From Yponomeuta sedellus (Eukaryota; Arthropoda; Insecta; Lepidoptera; Yponomeutidae): a stretch of DNA of 64,000 nucleotides. Position numbers and translations under genes: made by a program. Where the stretch lies: positions 11,425,873 to 11,489,872 of the forward strand of contig OW203745.1 of the NCBI GenBank assembly GCA_934045075.1. Direction: 5' to 3'. The notes below the pieces were generated by a model. It was not told the origin of the DNA and ran no database searches. It worked only from the letters and a program-made list of their open reading frames with translations. Every line of letters starts with the position of its first letter. The stretch's first letter is position 1. Below are positions 50,837 to 61,632 of this stretch, piece by piece.

Positions 50837-50965
50837 AATTTCAACCGCTTCACGCACAATTCGGCTATAATAATGGCGATCGTTGGAAAGTACCGATGGT
50901 TTGTCGCGTAGCAATCAATTACTACGCGATTAAGCCCTGAAAATATTCTAATAACACGTTGCATG
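50837..50965 (-). mobile_element. Penelope-like fragment, rearranged
   Basis: Minus strand of 50840-50900 encodes the PSVLSNDRHYYSRIVRE piece seen at 1.95 kb. It is joined to ACTACGCGATTAAGCCCTG (3' end) in plus orientation, so an inversion lies within about 30 bp of 50905. Confidence 0.55.
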
Positions 50966-51061
50966 TTATAAATAAGGCCCCACAAAACCAATTACTTGGT
51001 TTGACTGTGGGAGCAGTTTCTGATAATAACGATGCTAAATTCTTTAAATTATTATTATTTT

Positions 51062-51424
51062 GCGCTCGTGGCCTAACCGAGTGATTGGAGTCAATCACTT
51101 GAGTTAAGCAACAATAGGCGCGGTCAGGTGCAGGATGGGTGACCGCCCCGTGACTACCGCTAGTGGCATTTTTCCGAGCGTTTCTGTGCTTCGCAAAGCA
51201 CGCTAAGCCATTGGTGCCGGCTGTCATGTAATAGCAGTCGTGAAACCATACCAGAGGCCTTATGGTCGGCTTGATAACTTCTGACAGTAAGGGTCGTCAC
51301 TGTCTTACAATCCTCCACCAACCCGGACTTGGTCCGCGTGGTGTAGTATGGCCTAACCTTCCTGCGAAGCAGGAAGAGACCCGTGCCCCAGCAGTGGGGC
51401 CATAGAAGGGTTGATATCATATCT
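51062..51424 (+). repeat. 5S-derived SINE, full length with best 5S match
   Basis: GCGCTCGTGGCCTAACCGAG, GAGTTAAGCAAC (5S A-box), GGCGCGGTCAGG (intermediate element), GGATGGGTGACCGCC (5S C-box), then the body and the end AGAAGGGTTGATATCATATC. Confidence 0.93.
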
Positions 51425-51478
51425 TCTTCTTCTTCTTCAGGCTATACTATATAGTCCACTGCTGGACATAGCCGATAT
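51425..51478 (-). repeat. REP2 end fragment
   Basis: CTTCTTCTTCTTCAGGCTAT, GTCCACTGCTGGACATAGCC: only the LINE-like 3' end, directly after a SINE. Confidence 0.65.
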
Positions 51479-51869
51479 AGTATATTGTATTATTATTTTC
51501 TTTTTAGGAATAACTACTATAATTTAAGTGTACAACTTTGTTTCGGCATTTAATACCTCCTATTCAAAACCGAGGCTTTAAAATTACAGCCCTTCGTTGG
51601 CCCAGTGAAGACTAATCGACTTATTTCGGCCGTTGGCTGTACATCAATATCAGGGATCAAATCAGGGTCTTTAGGCTTACAATTTGTCGCTTAGGCACTT
51701 CAATTAATTCGCGGGCTTGTTTAAATTATAGGGATTTTGGAGAATAGTTACTTTAACCTAGTATTTTTAAATAACAGGAAGTACCCAATAACAGTTTTAA
51801 TTGTTGGCGGGCTTGCTTACATTTTTGACGTTATATGTAATTAGATAAACATTAATAATAATAAGTTTA
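51479..51869. other. No recognised feature
   Basis: AT-rich; not repeated in the window. Confidence 0.4.
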
Positions 51870-52035
51870 ACACAATATAATCTCTTGTCCTGTTCCCAAA
51901 CAGAGATATCCAGATCTGCACAGGCAAGGACATCATAAACATTAAAAACGTAAGGCGACTTTCAGTGGCAATCGGACTCACAACTTCCAACACAGTACTC
52001 AGACGTGACAACGCTAGACCAACGAGGCAGTCTGT
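51870..52035 (-). repeat. tRNA-derived SINE C, diverged
   Basis: AATCTCTTGTCCTGTTCC, GGCAAGGACATCATAAACAT, AGTGGCAATCGGACTCACAA (B-box side, decayed), CTAGACCAACGAGGCAGTC (A-box side). Confidence 0.6.
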
Positions 52036-53684
52036 AGTTCAAACATAGTATGTGAAAATAACAGGCCCTATCAATTATGTCGTAACGATGAACGGAGAAT
52101 ACTGGTTAGTTGAATACTTATTACTATACGCATAAAGTATTTCTAGTTTAATCTAAATAATAGTGAATTGCCACAAAATTAAAGTTGATTTATTCTCACC
52201 TGCATGATCTAATTTGACAATGCCAACGATCTTGGTTTTAAGCTAACTTGAACCTCTACGTTAGAATAACATTAAAAACATAAACAAGATTAACCAATTA
52301 GTTTAGTTTTTTGCTATAGTGGGTATCAGAGTAAAATGCATGAAATGTATGAAATATAAATATTAACCAGTCCTCACCTTTTGCCGGTAATGAAATAAAA
52401 AGACAACTAGACTGATTGCGTGGAACTAGTGTACTTATATTATTTACGTGTTCAAATAATAATGCTACTTAGTTCCGCTTCAATTTTCAATTTCAACAAT
52501 TTTCCGGTATACAATAAATAATATTCTTATCTTATCTTTCTGATATCAAACAACATCACTTAAATTACAATAATACGGAGAAGTTCATGTTTCAGCGAAC
52601 ACCTTTGATGAAAGGATCGTAACAAGTGGCAAATTACTGGTCTTTGCCCCCGTCACGTCAAAGCGTGAATTTATGTATGTACTTAGTATCGAGCAATACG
52701 GACAAATACAAATAATACAAATAACTTTATTTAGACCAAAACAGTGATCCTTAACTTTAAAACTAATGTTACAAGTAACAATCATTATTATAGGTAACGT
52801 AATTCACTCACATAATATTAGGGATCGTAGGATCGATTGCGGTCCCCGCACTAGGTCAAGCCTGTATCGGGGGGTCCTGTGATACTTTACAAGGTGAGGT
52901 TTAGGTAGAACAGAGATGATTGTTATGCTATATAGATATTTACCATTTACATATATATTATACAGATAATATTAAATAAATATTGTGTATAAATATTATA
53001 AACATAAATATTATAGGAAGACGTACATACAAGGTAATTTATTATAAATGTACAAATGATTATTTTAATATTAATAGAAAATTTTCTGTTTGTTTGTAAG
53101 ATAACAGAGTAGAAAATAACCTAATGAGTAGCCTTACGAAAATACACAGTTATTGTAACAGTTACTAGGAACGATTATTTTTGGACAGCTAGTATTATTT
53201 TACCTAGTATTACTGTTTACCTAGTATTTCAATCAATCTCTAGTTTAAATTGAAACTGACAATAATTTAACCTTCCCGGCGTAACTTTGTTGCCCCTAGG
53301 AAGAACTGGGCAACCTAAATTGTCTGTGTAGTCCGGTTAGTTTATTGACTTCCATTCGGAGTTTAGACGTTTGCTCGAACGCAACTTTAACGTACGACCC
53401 CGTATTTATTTGTCCCAGCAAATATTGGGCTCGAAAATTTAAGTTTAGTTTACTAGGGGGGTCTAATGACAACTTTACTTACTAGGTGAATCGTTTAACT
53501 TTTAATCAAACGACTATTAGCCACGTTATTTATGGAGCTTAGTTATTGATTTCGTTATTATATTCGGAGTGTGTTTGACAGTCAAATAATCAACTTAGAT
53601 CCCGAAAATTCTCTTTTCCCTGTGTAGTTTGTTTATGGAACCAAGCACGAAATCCATTAAAAATGATCATACAGCCCCTTCTAA
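52036..53684. other. Apparently unique AT-rich DNA with LINE-tail scraps
   Basis: GGTATACAATAAATAATATT with TCTTATCTTATC (52506) and AAATAACTTTATTTAGACCA (52720) are LINE 3' tails, and 52600-52640 has a decayed VICQD..GKWQ scrap. 53250-53640 is less AT-rich, free of recognised repeats and may be old unique sequence. Confidence 0.4.
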
Positions 53685-54480
53685 CTTAGCTTATATACGC
53701 ACTGTAGAGCACATGTCTTTTCTCAGAGTGATAGTACGGGCTTAATCACCACCCGTGCCCACCGCGGACTGGCAATTTCAAGCGTTGAATGACCCCTTTT
53801 GGCCGCTTTGGCAACTAAACTTCGCAACCACTTGTAAAAAGGAATATTTATTCTTTGTCGGCAACTAGTTGCCAACAAGGATTTTTTCAAAATATTTAGT
53901 TGCTGTAGAAGAATCAATTTTTTTCTTACGCAACCATGTAGAAATGTAATTCTCAGTGAATACAATAATATAACAAAGACTGATCTATAAGTTTATTTAA
54001 ATATACCCTGGCCAGTAATTCTAGAAAGAGGATTTGTTTACGGATTTACCGCAAAGATTGTCAGCAAATGAATAAAACTTCCCATTATTTCTGTCGTAAC
54101 TACTCGTAGTTGCCAAGAAAGAATATAAAATCCTATTCCTCAACTGGTTGAGAAACTCATTTGCCATGGCGGATAAAGTATTCTTTGTTGGCAACTAGTT
54201 GCGAATAAAGAAAAAAAAATTATTCGCAACTAGTTGCCGACAAAGAATAAAAACTCTTTTTTCACAACCCGTGCGAAATTATGTTGCCATGGCGACCGAA
54301 AGGGAATGAACACCTCAGTCGCTCAGGTTACCTCTCTATATCTTCCACCACAGCCAGAGAGTGGTTTTGTTATTATAACTTCACAAAGATACGTAACTTA
54401 AAAATATCCCCCACCTGAACTCAAATAGTTTTGGTTCGATTACAAAAATAAACCAAAACGCGGGCGTCTCCACTGAACCG
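53685..54480 (-). repeat. SINE B, split by a MITE
   Basis: 53685-53786: TTATATACGCACTGTAGAGC, CACCCGTGCCCACCGCGGAC, TTTCAAGCGTTGAA. It resumes at 54308: CACCTCAGTCGCTCAGGTTA, GAGTGGTTTTGTTATTATAA. Confidence 0.7.
53787..54308. mobile_element. MITE of about 520 bp with imperfect inverted ends
   Basis: Left end CCCCTTTTGGCCGCTTTGGC then AACTAAACTTCGCAACC. Right end (reverse complement) CCCTTTCGGTCGCCATGGCA then ACATAATTTCGCACGGG. Subterminal TATTCTTTGTCGGCAACTAG occurs inverted at both sides, and GGCAACTAGTTGCC-type palindromes occur three times. Flanking TGAA (or AATGA) suggests a 4-5 bp duplication. No coding; superfamily undetermined. Confidence 0.7.
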
Positions 54481-54719
54481 CGGCGACGAACTCATGAATC
54501 CTGGAGGGACGACATAAAAAAAACAGTTCCTTATTCCACGAAGTGCGAGGCGATTCGCTAAAACTAATCTCCGGGTAAAATTAGACGATCTCGCGGCATA
54601 TGGGCCGCATTTATCAAGTCCGTCCGATCCGATCGACGGTTCCCGATTCAGTGTCGTGGTTTTCTTTCTATTTTCTCTGTTAAAGCCATTATTAATTTGG
54701 TTTCACCACTTTTAAACTT
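54481..54719. other. No recognised feature
   Basis: Moderately GC-rich (GGGCCGCATTTATCAAGTCC, GTCCGATCCGATCGACGG). Not repeated in the window. Confidence 0.35.
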
Positions 54720-54935
54720 CATCATCGTCAACCCATTATGTCCCCACCGAGGAGCACGGGTCTCTTCCCTGAGGAAGGTATAGGCCATACTCCACCACGG
54801 GGGCCAAGTCCGGATTGGTGGAGGCTTGCAACACTATTGGCTGGTCTTACTGTCAAAAGTTTTCAAGCCACCCTTAGGCCTCTACCTTGCTTAACCTTCG
54901 TGATCGTTTAAGGCAGGCAGCCGGGGCTACGAGCG
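54720..54935 (-). repeat. 5S-derived SINE, diverged
   Basis: CATCATCGTCAACCCATTAT, CTCCACCACGGGGGCCAAG, TACTGTCAAAAGTTTTCAAG, then a shortened end with GGCTACGAGCG. An older copy with a TCATCATCG tail. Confidence 0.75.
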
Positions 54936-54984
54936 ATTCTTTTACTTTAAACTATTTACATATTTTTTGGAATGTTACCGGATA

Positions 54985-55075
54985 AACTAAGATAAGATAA
55001 GAATATTCTTTTTGTACACCAGAGCACATATTATAAAACATGTAAAGATACAAAGTACAATTGGCAGATTTATTT
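54985..55075 (-). repeat. LINE 3' tail
   Basis: AAGATAAGATAAGAATATTC, TTTTTGTACACCAGAGCACA; same tail class as at 4.53 kb in the other orientation. Confidence 0.5.
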
Positions 55076-55360
55076 AGGTACATAGGTATATGATACTTTG
55101 GTTATACTCTGTTTATCTCTGATTTCCTACCAGTATCAATAGTTTACAATTTAACTAGTCAAATCTCTATATGAAAAAACTTAGTAGAGGACAATAACTA
55201 AATAGGTATAGAAATTTTACGTTCTAGCAACGCCTCAGAATACATTTGTCAAAAGTACTCTCGATATTCCACCATCATTAAAACTATTATAATGTGTTAA
55301 TGAGAGGGATACGTGGTGTTGAACCAATTACTCAACTATATTTTGTTTGTTTTTTCCTGG
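55076..55360. other. No recognised feature
   Basis: AT-rich. Confidence 0.35.
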
Positions 55361-55394
55361 TGTACAATAAAGAATATTCTTACATTATCTTACT
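55361..55394 (+). repeat. LINE 3' tail
   Basis: CTGGTGTACAATAAAGAATA, TTCTTACATTATCTTAC: the ordinary, unexpanded form of the tail beside the CCCGT array. Confidence 0.5.
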
Positions 55395-55535
55395 CAATCA
55401 ATCAGTTCATATTCGTCCACAGCTGAACAGGGGCCTCTCCCACGGCACCCAAGTTTCTTCCTCTGCCATTGTAATCCAGCCACGGCCAGCAGTCATCGGC
55501 CTCATCTACCTTCGTCCTCATCTGCCAGTTTGTAG
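55395..55535 (-). repeat. LINE 3'-end remnant
   Basis: ATTCGTCCACAGCTGAACAG, GGGGCCTCTCCCACGGCACC, AGCCACGGCCAGCAGTCATC: antisense of a typical LINE C-terminus and end. Confidence 0.5.
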
Positions 55536-55613
55536 TTTCCACTCACAAACCTTTACAGCTTATCGACTGTAGGATACGGAGATCTGCTCTGCACCCTAAA
55601 CTTAACCTAGAAA

Positions 55614-55807
55614 GTAAGTGATGTAATTAGCTTAAGCCAGATGTCGCTGCCTGTACGTACTACAGAGAATAGTGTAAAGAGGTTCGAAATTTCACTGATG
55701 CCGGTGAGTCACCCATTGGCTCAATTGGTAGAGCGCTGGCACGGATAGCCAGAGGTTGCGGGTTCGAGTCCCGGCATGGGTGAAATTTTTAGCCTCTAAA
55801 TAGGTTT
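55614..55807 (+). repeat. tRNA-like family A, complete linear copy with 12-bp TSD
   Basis: Flanked by TTAACCTAGAAA at 55602-55613 and 55808-55819. Leader GTAAGTGATGTAATTAGC, GCTGCCTGTACGTACTACAG, then the module CACCCATTGGCTCAATTGG, CTGGCACGGATAGCCAG (5-bp anticodon stem, 7-nt loop), B box GGTTCGAGTCC, CATGGGT, and a TTTTTAGCCTCTAAATAGG end. Confidence 0.88.
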
Positions 55808-55859
55808 TTAACCTAGAAACTCAAAATAAACAAAAGGCTCACGGTTTAAAATCCATTAA

Positions 55860-56110
55860 TTTTCCTCCACGACCCGCGCGAGGAATGGGGCGGTGGCCGG
55901 CGCCTCCCGGCGGCCTTGCACTTGGAACAAAGGGCCCTAGTCTTCACTGGACTACCTCAAGAGCGCTCTTCCCAAGAAAGCTACGCACCAGTGCAGTTTC
56001 CTTGACACCACGCCCACGCGATGAAAGGTTTCGTTTTCCAAGCGAAACTGTTGTTCGTAGTGCGAATCCGCGCACTGACTGTGAGTTCCGTCCTGACACT
56101 TTTTGACATG
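55860..56110. other. GC-rich island, unassigned
   Basis: CGACCCGCGCGAGGAATGGG, GGTGGCCGGCGCCTCCCGGC, CACGCCCACGCGATG. A 73-codon plus-strand frame (55885-56106) lies in it without motifs. On the minus strand CTCACAGTCAGTGCGCGG contains an initiator-like TCAGT. It could be a promoter or exon of a host gene, but I cannot support either. Confidence 0.4.
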
Positions 56111-56214
56111 AAACCAATGGAAATCGTCCCGTTTTAACTAGTATTTCACTCCACGCGAAGATACAACGCAGGCCTTTTAATTACCACGTAATTGACAGAC
56201 CAAGTCACCACAGA

Positions 56215-56304
56215 ATCATCATCATAATCATCAACCCATTATGTCCCCACTGAGGGGCACGGGTCTCTTCCCTGAGGAAAGTATAGGTCATACTCCACCA
56301 CAGA
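56215..56304 (-). repeat. 5S-derived SINE, 3' fragment
   Basis: CATCATCATAATCATCAACC, CCCACTGAGGGGCACGGGTC, CATACTCCACCACAG. Same subtype as the copy at 54.72 kb (GAGG variant and TCATCA tail). Confidence 0.75.
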
Positions 56305-56950
56305 ATAATCTAACCAAAGAGAAATGTAATCTGCCGTAGATTACCCAGTCAATATTGCTGCCTCGATAACACGTTTTATCCCATCGAGCATCTTTTCCTC
56401 GGTACATGCAACCAGCCACTCATTAGTAAAAGAACACTGAATCAGGAAGCTGTCAGGCCCGCATTCTGGCCCTATGATATAAATCAATGCAATTTGTTAT
56501 CCTTTCCGGCCCAGCCCTGCCGGATTATCTAGTCCTGGGCAGAGGGCGTTTTTTCAGACCACGGACTAAGTTTAACCTTGATAATAATGTGTTTCGTGGC
56601 GTTAAGCGTCGATAAAATGCAGGTCGGATTGTAATGGTTGCTTGAGAGGATTTCGGTTAGTTGATCACAACTAGCAGCCCCCTTATTTGACAATGGATGG
56701 TTTTACATTGGATTACTAGTGTCATGTGTTTACTAAGACCACTATGCAAACGTTGTGTAAGCTTTGTATGAATGCTAGTTCAACAATGCAGTGCAGTAAC
56801 AGTGCAGTGTTTGAGTTTGAGTTTAAGGCGCATAGGGGCGCCAACTAGCGGTTTTTTTTTCGTTTTCTACTAATACGTTTTTCTTTTCCAAAAAGTAAAC
56901 ATCAAAGATCTTAAAATCTGTGATAGCAATTTTTAGAATATATAGCCTAT
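56305..56950. other. Apparently unique sequence
   Basis: Balanced composition at 56330-56560, no frame, no repeat recognised. Confidence 0.4.
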
Positions 56951-56951
56951 A

Positions 56952-57030
56952 ATGGCGCTGTGGCGCTCATTAGGGGAGGGCTATGCCCAGCAGTGGACTA
57001 CATAATATAGCCTGAAGAAGAAGATAGTCT
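56952..57030 (+). repeat. REP2/LINE 3' end fragment
   Basis: ATGGCGCTGTGGCGCTCATT, AGGGGAGGGCTATGCCCAGC, CAGTGGACTACATAATATAG, CCTGAAGAAGAAGA. The TGGCGCTCATTAGGGGAGGG codons correspond to WRSLEEGY of the 8.8-kb remnant. Confidence 0.7.
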
Positions 57031-57331
57031 AGAATGTAGTATTAATATGCTAGGTTCTAGACTGTAGGTTTTAAAAATAGTCACAGTTGTTAAGATTTCT
57101 CGTGTTCACTTTTACATAAACACGTATTTAGATACAAATTATGATTTTTAATCCTATGGTGGCGCTAGTAGGCACCTTAAACCACCTTAATACTCTTTCC
57201 TACCTTTACTAAAAAGGTTAATTGATCACTGTGGCTCTGTAGTATCTGAGACGTAAAAGGGAATATCAAAGACTGATTCTGTGATTTTCCTTCGCAGGTC
57301 TGGATATATTTTCATAAATATAAATATATAT
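57031..57331. other. No recognised feature
   Basis: AT-rich. Confidence 0.35.
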
Positions 57332-57570
57332 ACAGGCACGTTAAGCCGTTGGTGCTGTCTGTCATGTAATAATAGTCGTGAAGCCATGTCAGAGGCCTTA
57401 TGAGCGGCTTAAAAACTTCTCAGCAAGGCGCGCCACTGTCCCCAGACACAATTCTCCACCAGCCCGGACTTGGCCCCCGCGATAGAGTATGGCCTAACCT
57501 TCCTGAGATACAGGAACAGACCCGTGCCCCAGCAGTGGGGACATACCATGGGTTGATATCGACATCATCA
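57332..57570 (+). repeat. 5S-derived SINE, head truncated
   Basis: GGCACGTTAAGCCGTTGGTG to ACCATGGGTTGATATCGACA; followed by TCATCATGAC. Confidence 0.85.
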
Positions 57571-58039
57571 TGACATTACATATTTCGACACTTAATACGT
57601 TTTGCTCGTCAAACTAGACGCTTTCTGGGTTAAACATAAACATACTAAAACATGAATAAAACAATGCTCATGTTTTCCTGGTAACTTTTCTGAAGATATT
57701 GCTTTTCGGACAAGCTTTATCTTATTGTTTTCCAATACGCTTCGACTTAATGAAAACATCGAGGGTGTAATATTTCTAATACAATCGACGGACTCTCAAG
57801 ATTTCTGTCGACCGTTGCCATCACAATGACATAGTTTGGGTAAAGTTGACTTGAGTTGAAGAACGCAGATTAGAAAACTTAGGTGAAGTTTCTGTTACCC
57901 GAGTACCGAGTGAATACTGCGATAAGGGCTGTATTTCATAGTAACTGCAATGCATTATTTATTGTGGCCATTTGATGTACATTGCAAAGTTCATAACCCA
58001 CTGATAAAAAATTAAGAAAACTCTGTTACGCAATAGATA
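57571..58039. other. No recognised feature
   Basis: AT-rich, no frame of note. Confidence 0.4.
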
Positions 58040-58165
58040 GTTACATATTTAAGGGGTCTAATCGCGATTATTTATAAGGTAATTACGTTAAACCTAATAA
58101 ATAATCGCAATTAGACCCGTTTAATACATGACTATGTAAGAGTATCGCGAATCATTAAGAAATAG
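58040..58165 (+). mobile_element. Penelope-like ends, internally deleted
   Basis: GGGTCTAATCGCGATTATTT at 58050 faces AATAAATAATCGCAATTAGA and CCCGTTTAATACATGAC at 58098. The two ends of the 5.2-kb family form an inverted repeat with only about 30 bp between them. Confidence 0.6.
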
Positions 58166-60449
58166 GTACTACGCCATAGATTGTTGTAGGTACCTATAAA
58201 TAAAATTACACTAGTAGATACATTTTTTAAGTAGCCTCTTGCCTCTCGAACAAATACGTTATCTCATACCATATTCAAAATAACACTCCTACACACACAC
58301 TTCACATGCACACTTATACTACCACACACACTAACAGGAGACGCTTACACTTTATACATACACTTTCATACATTCTTGGGCCTGGGTGTAAAAAGGTGAA
58401 ATAGATGCAATTTAGAGCTTATATATTAGCAAACCATCTCGGAAAATTCTGCGGATTTTGGCAATCTGAGAGCAAAGAGTTATAAGAGATTTAGTAAAAG
58501 TGAGGCTATGCAACAAGCTGACAATGAAACTTATACTAAACTTATCCGTGTCCGTACAAGTTAAGCAAGATTTTAAGTCTGTAGAAAGAAAGCACTGGTC
58601 GGAGAGTTATAATAACAAAAACAATAGGAAACACACTCAAAACGCACTAAACAATACACGAAGACGCTCTAATACTGTGGGAGAAGACGAGTGATCATAG
58701 ATTGAGTCAGGGAGCTGTCACGCCTGTCACTGTTAGCACATACCAAGGATGTTTTTCTTGGCACAGACACAGATTAAAAATACAGTTGCCAAACACGGGT
58801 AATAAATAAATCGATCCGTAAACGAGAATCAATTTAAAGATTTATTTTCATCAAGTTAATATTTGGATTTTTTTAAACTGTTGACATTAAGTATATTATA
58901 ATGTATTTATTTAATTTGATTGAATCAATCATCTGGCGCAGGTGTTTTTTATTTAATACATGCAGACTAATCGCTTAAAGTAATCGGTATCCTATTTCAT
59001 TAGGGACATACTTAGGGACAAACTTATTTTTAAAATTTCTCGTCTTCCAGATTGTGAAATGAGCTCGTTTTTTATATTTTAAAATAGAAAAATACAACGC
59101 TTTTTTTAAACCATATCTCAACTATTTACAATCGGGCCCAGAAAACCCCGTCTCCTATCCCAGTAATGTACATTTTCTCGTCTGATTCCTGAAGAACATA
59201 ATATAAGCGTTGGATAAAATAACTATAAAAGAAGAAACATTGATAATTGGCACAATCCATATGGTGGTATACCTAAACGTATGAGTTGTCATTTCATACA
59301 GCTGATGGAACTTTAATAAAATAAATAAGATAAATCGTGTAAAACTTAAAAAGCAATAATAGTTCTAAATAGTGAATAAGTAATGAACAATATTGTCCAA
59401 GAGTTATTTAAGTGTCTACCCAAGCATTCATCTGATATGCAACAGCTGAACGACGACTAACAATCGTTACCGCAACCGTAGACCGCTCTCTGTCTGATAG
59501 AACCCTTAGTGCACAACCAGAAAATAGAATACAACCATGATTTCTTAAATATAGATAAATAGAATCCTTAAACGCTTCGAAACGTCTGTATGCGAAAGTC
59601 TAATATGAGTCTGTATGCGAAAGTCTAATATGACACCGTTACGAATCTCTTTGCCCTTATGCTGTTATTTAAGGGAGTTTTTATTTTCAGCACTCGCAGT
59701 ACTTTTATTACCAAAAAGCTTCTGATGTTACAATAAACTCAAAGGGCCCTGTTTTTATAAGCAATTTTATTGAAGACAGGTGATCTCTTGACAAAGAGAG
59801 ATTTCAAATATTTATGTACGATTCAATTTTAATGACGCGTCTCGAGGATATTTTATTGTACGTCAAATGGGAAAGTATGAATCGGTAAGTTTCGAACAAC
59901 GGTGGGTGTTTGAACCCTTGACATTGCAAAGGGTTAGTAAAGGTGCATTTGCATTACATCGGGCTAGGGCCGACTGTGGGCTTCAAGCTAGGGGCAATGA
60001 TATAATCCTAAAATAATAAAAAATAAAATCTTAGGAAATGAATCTCTAAACTTTGTTGCTGAACAAAAACGGAGTTATAAATTTCGTCGGTGCATTTAAG
60101 ACGAGAGAAAATATAAACTCATACGCTTGGCTTGAAGGTTTTATTTGAAGTTAGGTTGACAGCTGTCACAGGACAGACCAGAGACAATGTACGTTTGTAA
60201 AGCAAAAAATTATATTTTTTTAATGTTACATTGATTTTAACAGTTGCTTGAATTTTTTTCGGTTTTTTATAGTTCTTAATTACTTTATTAGATTATTGAG
60301 TTTAAAAAGAGAAATCAGTCAAAACTAATAACTCGCTAGTGTCTGGTCGTTGGCCACGATCTGACATATAAATTGAAATATCGGTCAAACTGCCGATGAT
60401 TCACCGAAGATGAAATGTAATTTTGTGAAACGTGTTTTGAATGAGTGGT
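58166..60449. other. Apparently unique AT-rich DNA
   Basis: About 2.3 kb with no recognised repeat apart from a CACACACACTTCACATG patch near 58290 and a 22-bp repeat at 59585-59630 (GTCTGTATGCGAAAGTCTAA twice). The 64-codon frame at 58500 has no motif. This is the longest stretch without mobile sequence. Confidence 0.5.
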
Positions 60450-60645
60450 GTAGTGAACGCAACTAGACAAGGACACCAGAAACATGGAAAAGCACCCTGA
60501 TTGAATTCATATGGGTACCTGCAACGCTTCAAATTAAATTACGGCGGCGCCAGTAGAAAATTAAACTGAAATGTACAGAGATCGTTCTCTGGCATGGTAA
60601 TCAAGAGCCAGATTTCAAGCATAGCTCAATAACTTATACCAGCGC
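60450..60645 (-). repeat. tRNA-derived SINE C, decayed
   Basis: CAACTAGACAAGGACACCAG, AAGCACCCTGATTGAA, ACGGCGGCGCCAGTAGAAAA, CTCTGGCATGGTAATCAAGA in family order; the boxes are degraded. Confidence 0.5.
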
Positions 60646-61379
60646 GCTTGGGATGTTTTTTAGCCATAAATATGAACAACAGTTATTGTTCATATTTTGC
60701 TTGATATCGTTGCGTTCGCACGGACCCGGCCCGGACTAGCTAATGTAAATAGACCTTAAAAGCAAACATTAAAGTTTTATCGCCTCAAAGTGTGTGATTC
60801 AGACTTTACCGATAAATTTTATGCAAGAGTTATTACATAAAGTTGAATAAAGTTATGTTAACGCCATCTAGCAAATTTGTTATGACGCGCGATCCTAATG
60901 CTTAGTTACACATTTTAACGAATGTAATCGCGATAATTTTGATAAATTTATTGCCTTGATTTCCAACATCGGGAATCAGGTTCCTATTCTTATTTCAGGT
61001 ATAAAGACTGCGACTACATTTTGCGTTGGATTTTGATTGCATCTTGGTCTATTTCATACCTAACATTCGCAGAATTTACACAGCGGACTTCAAAGAAATA
61101 ATTCTATTATGTAAGTGAACTTTATGTAGTTGTATAATTATTGTATTATAGTCTGGTTAAGTATTTGGTATAAATTTTTTTATAACTATATACTTTTATC
61201 ATTAAAGATTATTAGATTACCTTTACATCCACGCACTTGTTTTCATCCCAGACGTCAAGAGTTTAATTTCTACGTGTTTTTTTTGTGTTATCATTCACGC
61301 ATTCGATTCAATAAGTTTCACCAATTTGTAGAAACTTATTGAATCGAATTAAAACAAAATATATGAAAAAATAATAATA
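60646..61379. other. Unassigned, with one hairpin
   Basis: TTCGATTCAATAAGTTT at 61302 and AAACTTATTGAATCGAA at 61332 form a perfect 17-bp stem with a 13-nt loop. The 70-codon frame at 61130 overlaps it and is not supported. Confidence 0.45.
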
Positions 61380-61632
61380 AATAATAAATAAATATTTACG
61401 GACATATTACACATATCTCGTTAGCCCTATACTAAGTACAACTAATTGACTTGTGTTATAGGTGCTAACTAGACGATAGATGTAATACAATAAATACATA
61501 GATAACATCCAAGACCCGAGATACACTAGAAAAGTTCGTTTCCTAGTTTGACACGGCCGGGGATCAAACCCGAGACTTTCCGTTTTACAGTCAGCGTGCT
61601 AAACCGCTGCGCCACCGAGCCGCAGCGGTTTA
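61380..61632 (-). repeat. tRNA-derived SINE D
   Basis: Minus strand: GGCTCGGTGGCGCAGCGG (A box TGGCGCAGCGG), CGGGTTTGATCCCCGGCC (B box), then the body with a TATTTACGGACATATTACAC-type region and an A/T-rich AATAATAAATAATAAATA end. CGCAGCGGTTTA occurs on both sides of the A box as a small inverted repeat. Confidence 0.65.

Noticed and set aside
51062..51180. 5S rRNA gene
   Set aside because: Only the internal promoter part matches; the 5' third and the 3' end are unrelated, and the sequence continues into a SINE body present in many copies.
55885..56106. 73-codon frame in the GC island
   Set aside because: Length is easily reached by chance at this composition and no domain is visible; kept only as a finding about composition.
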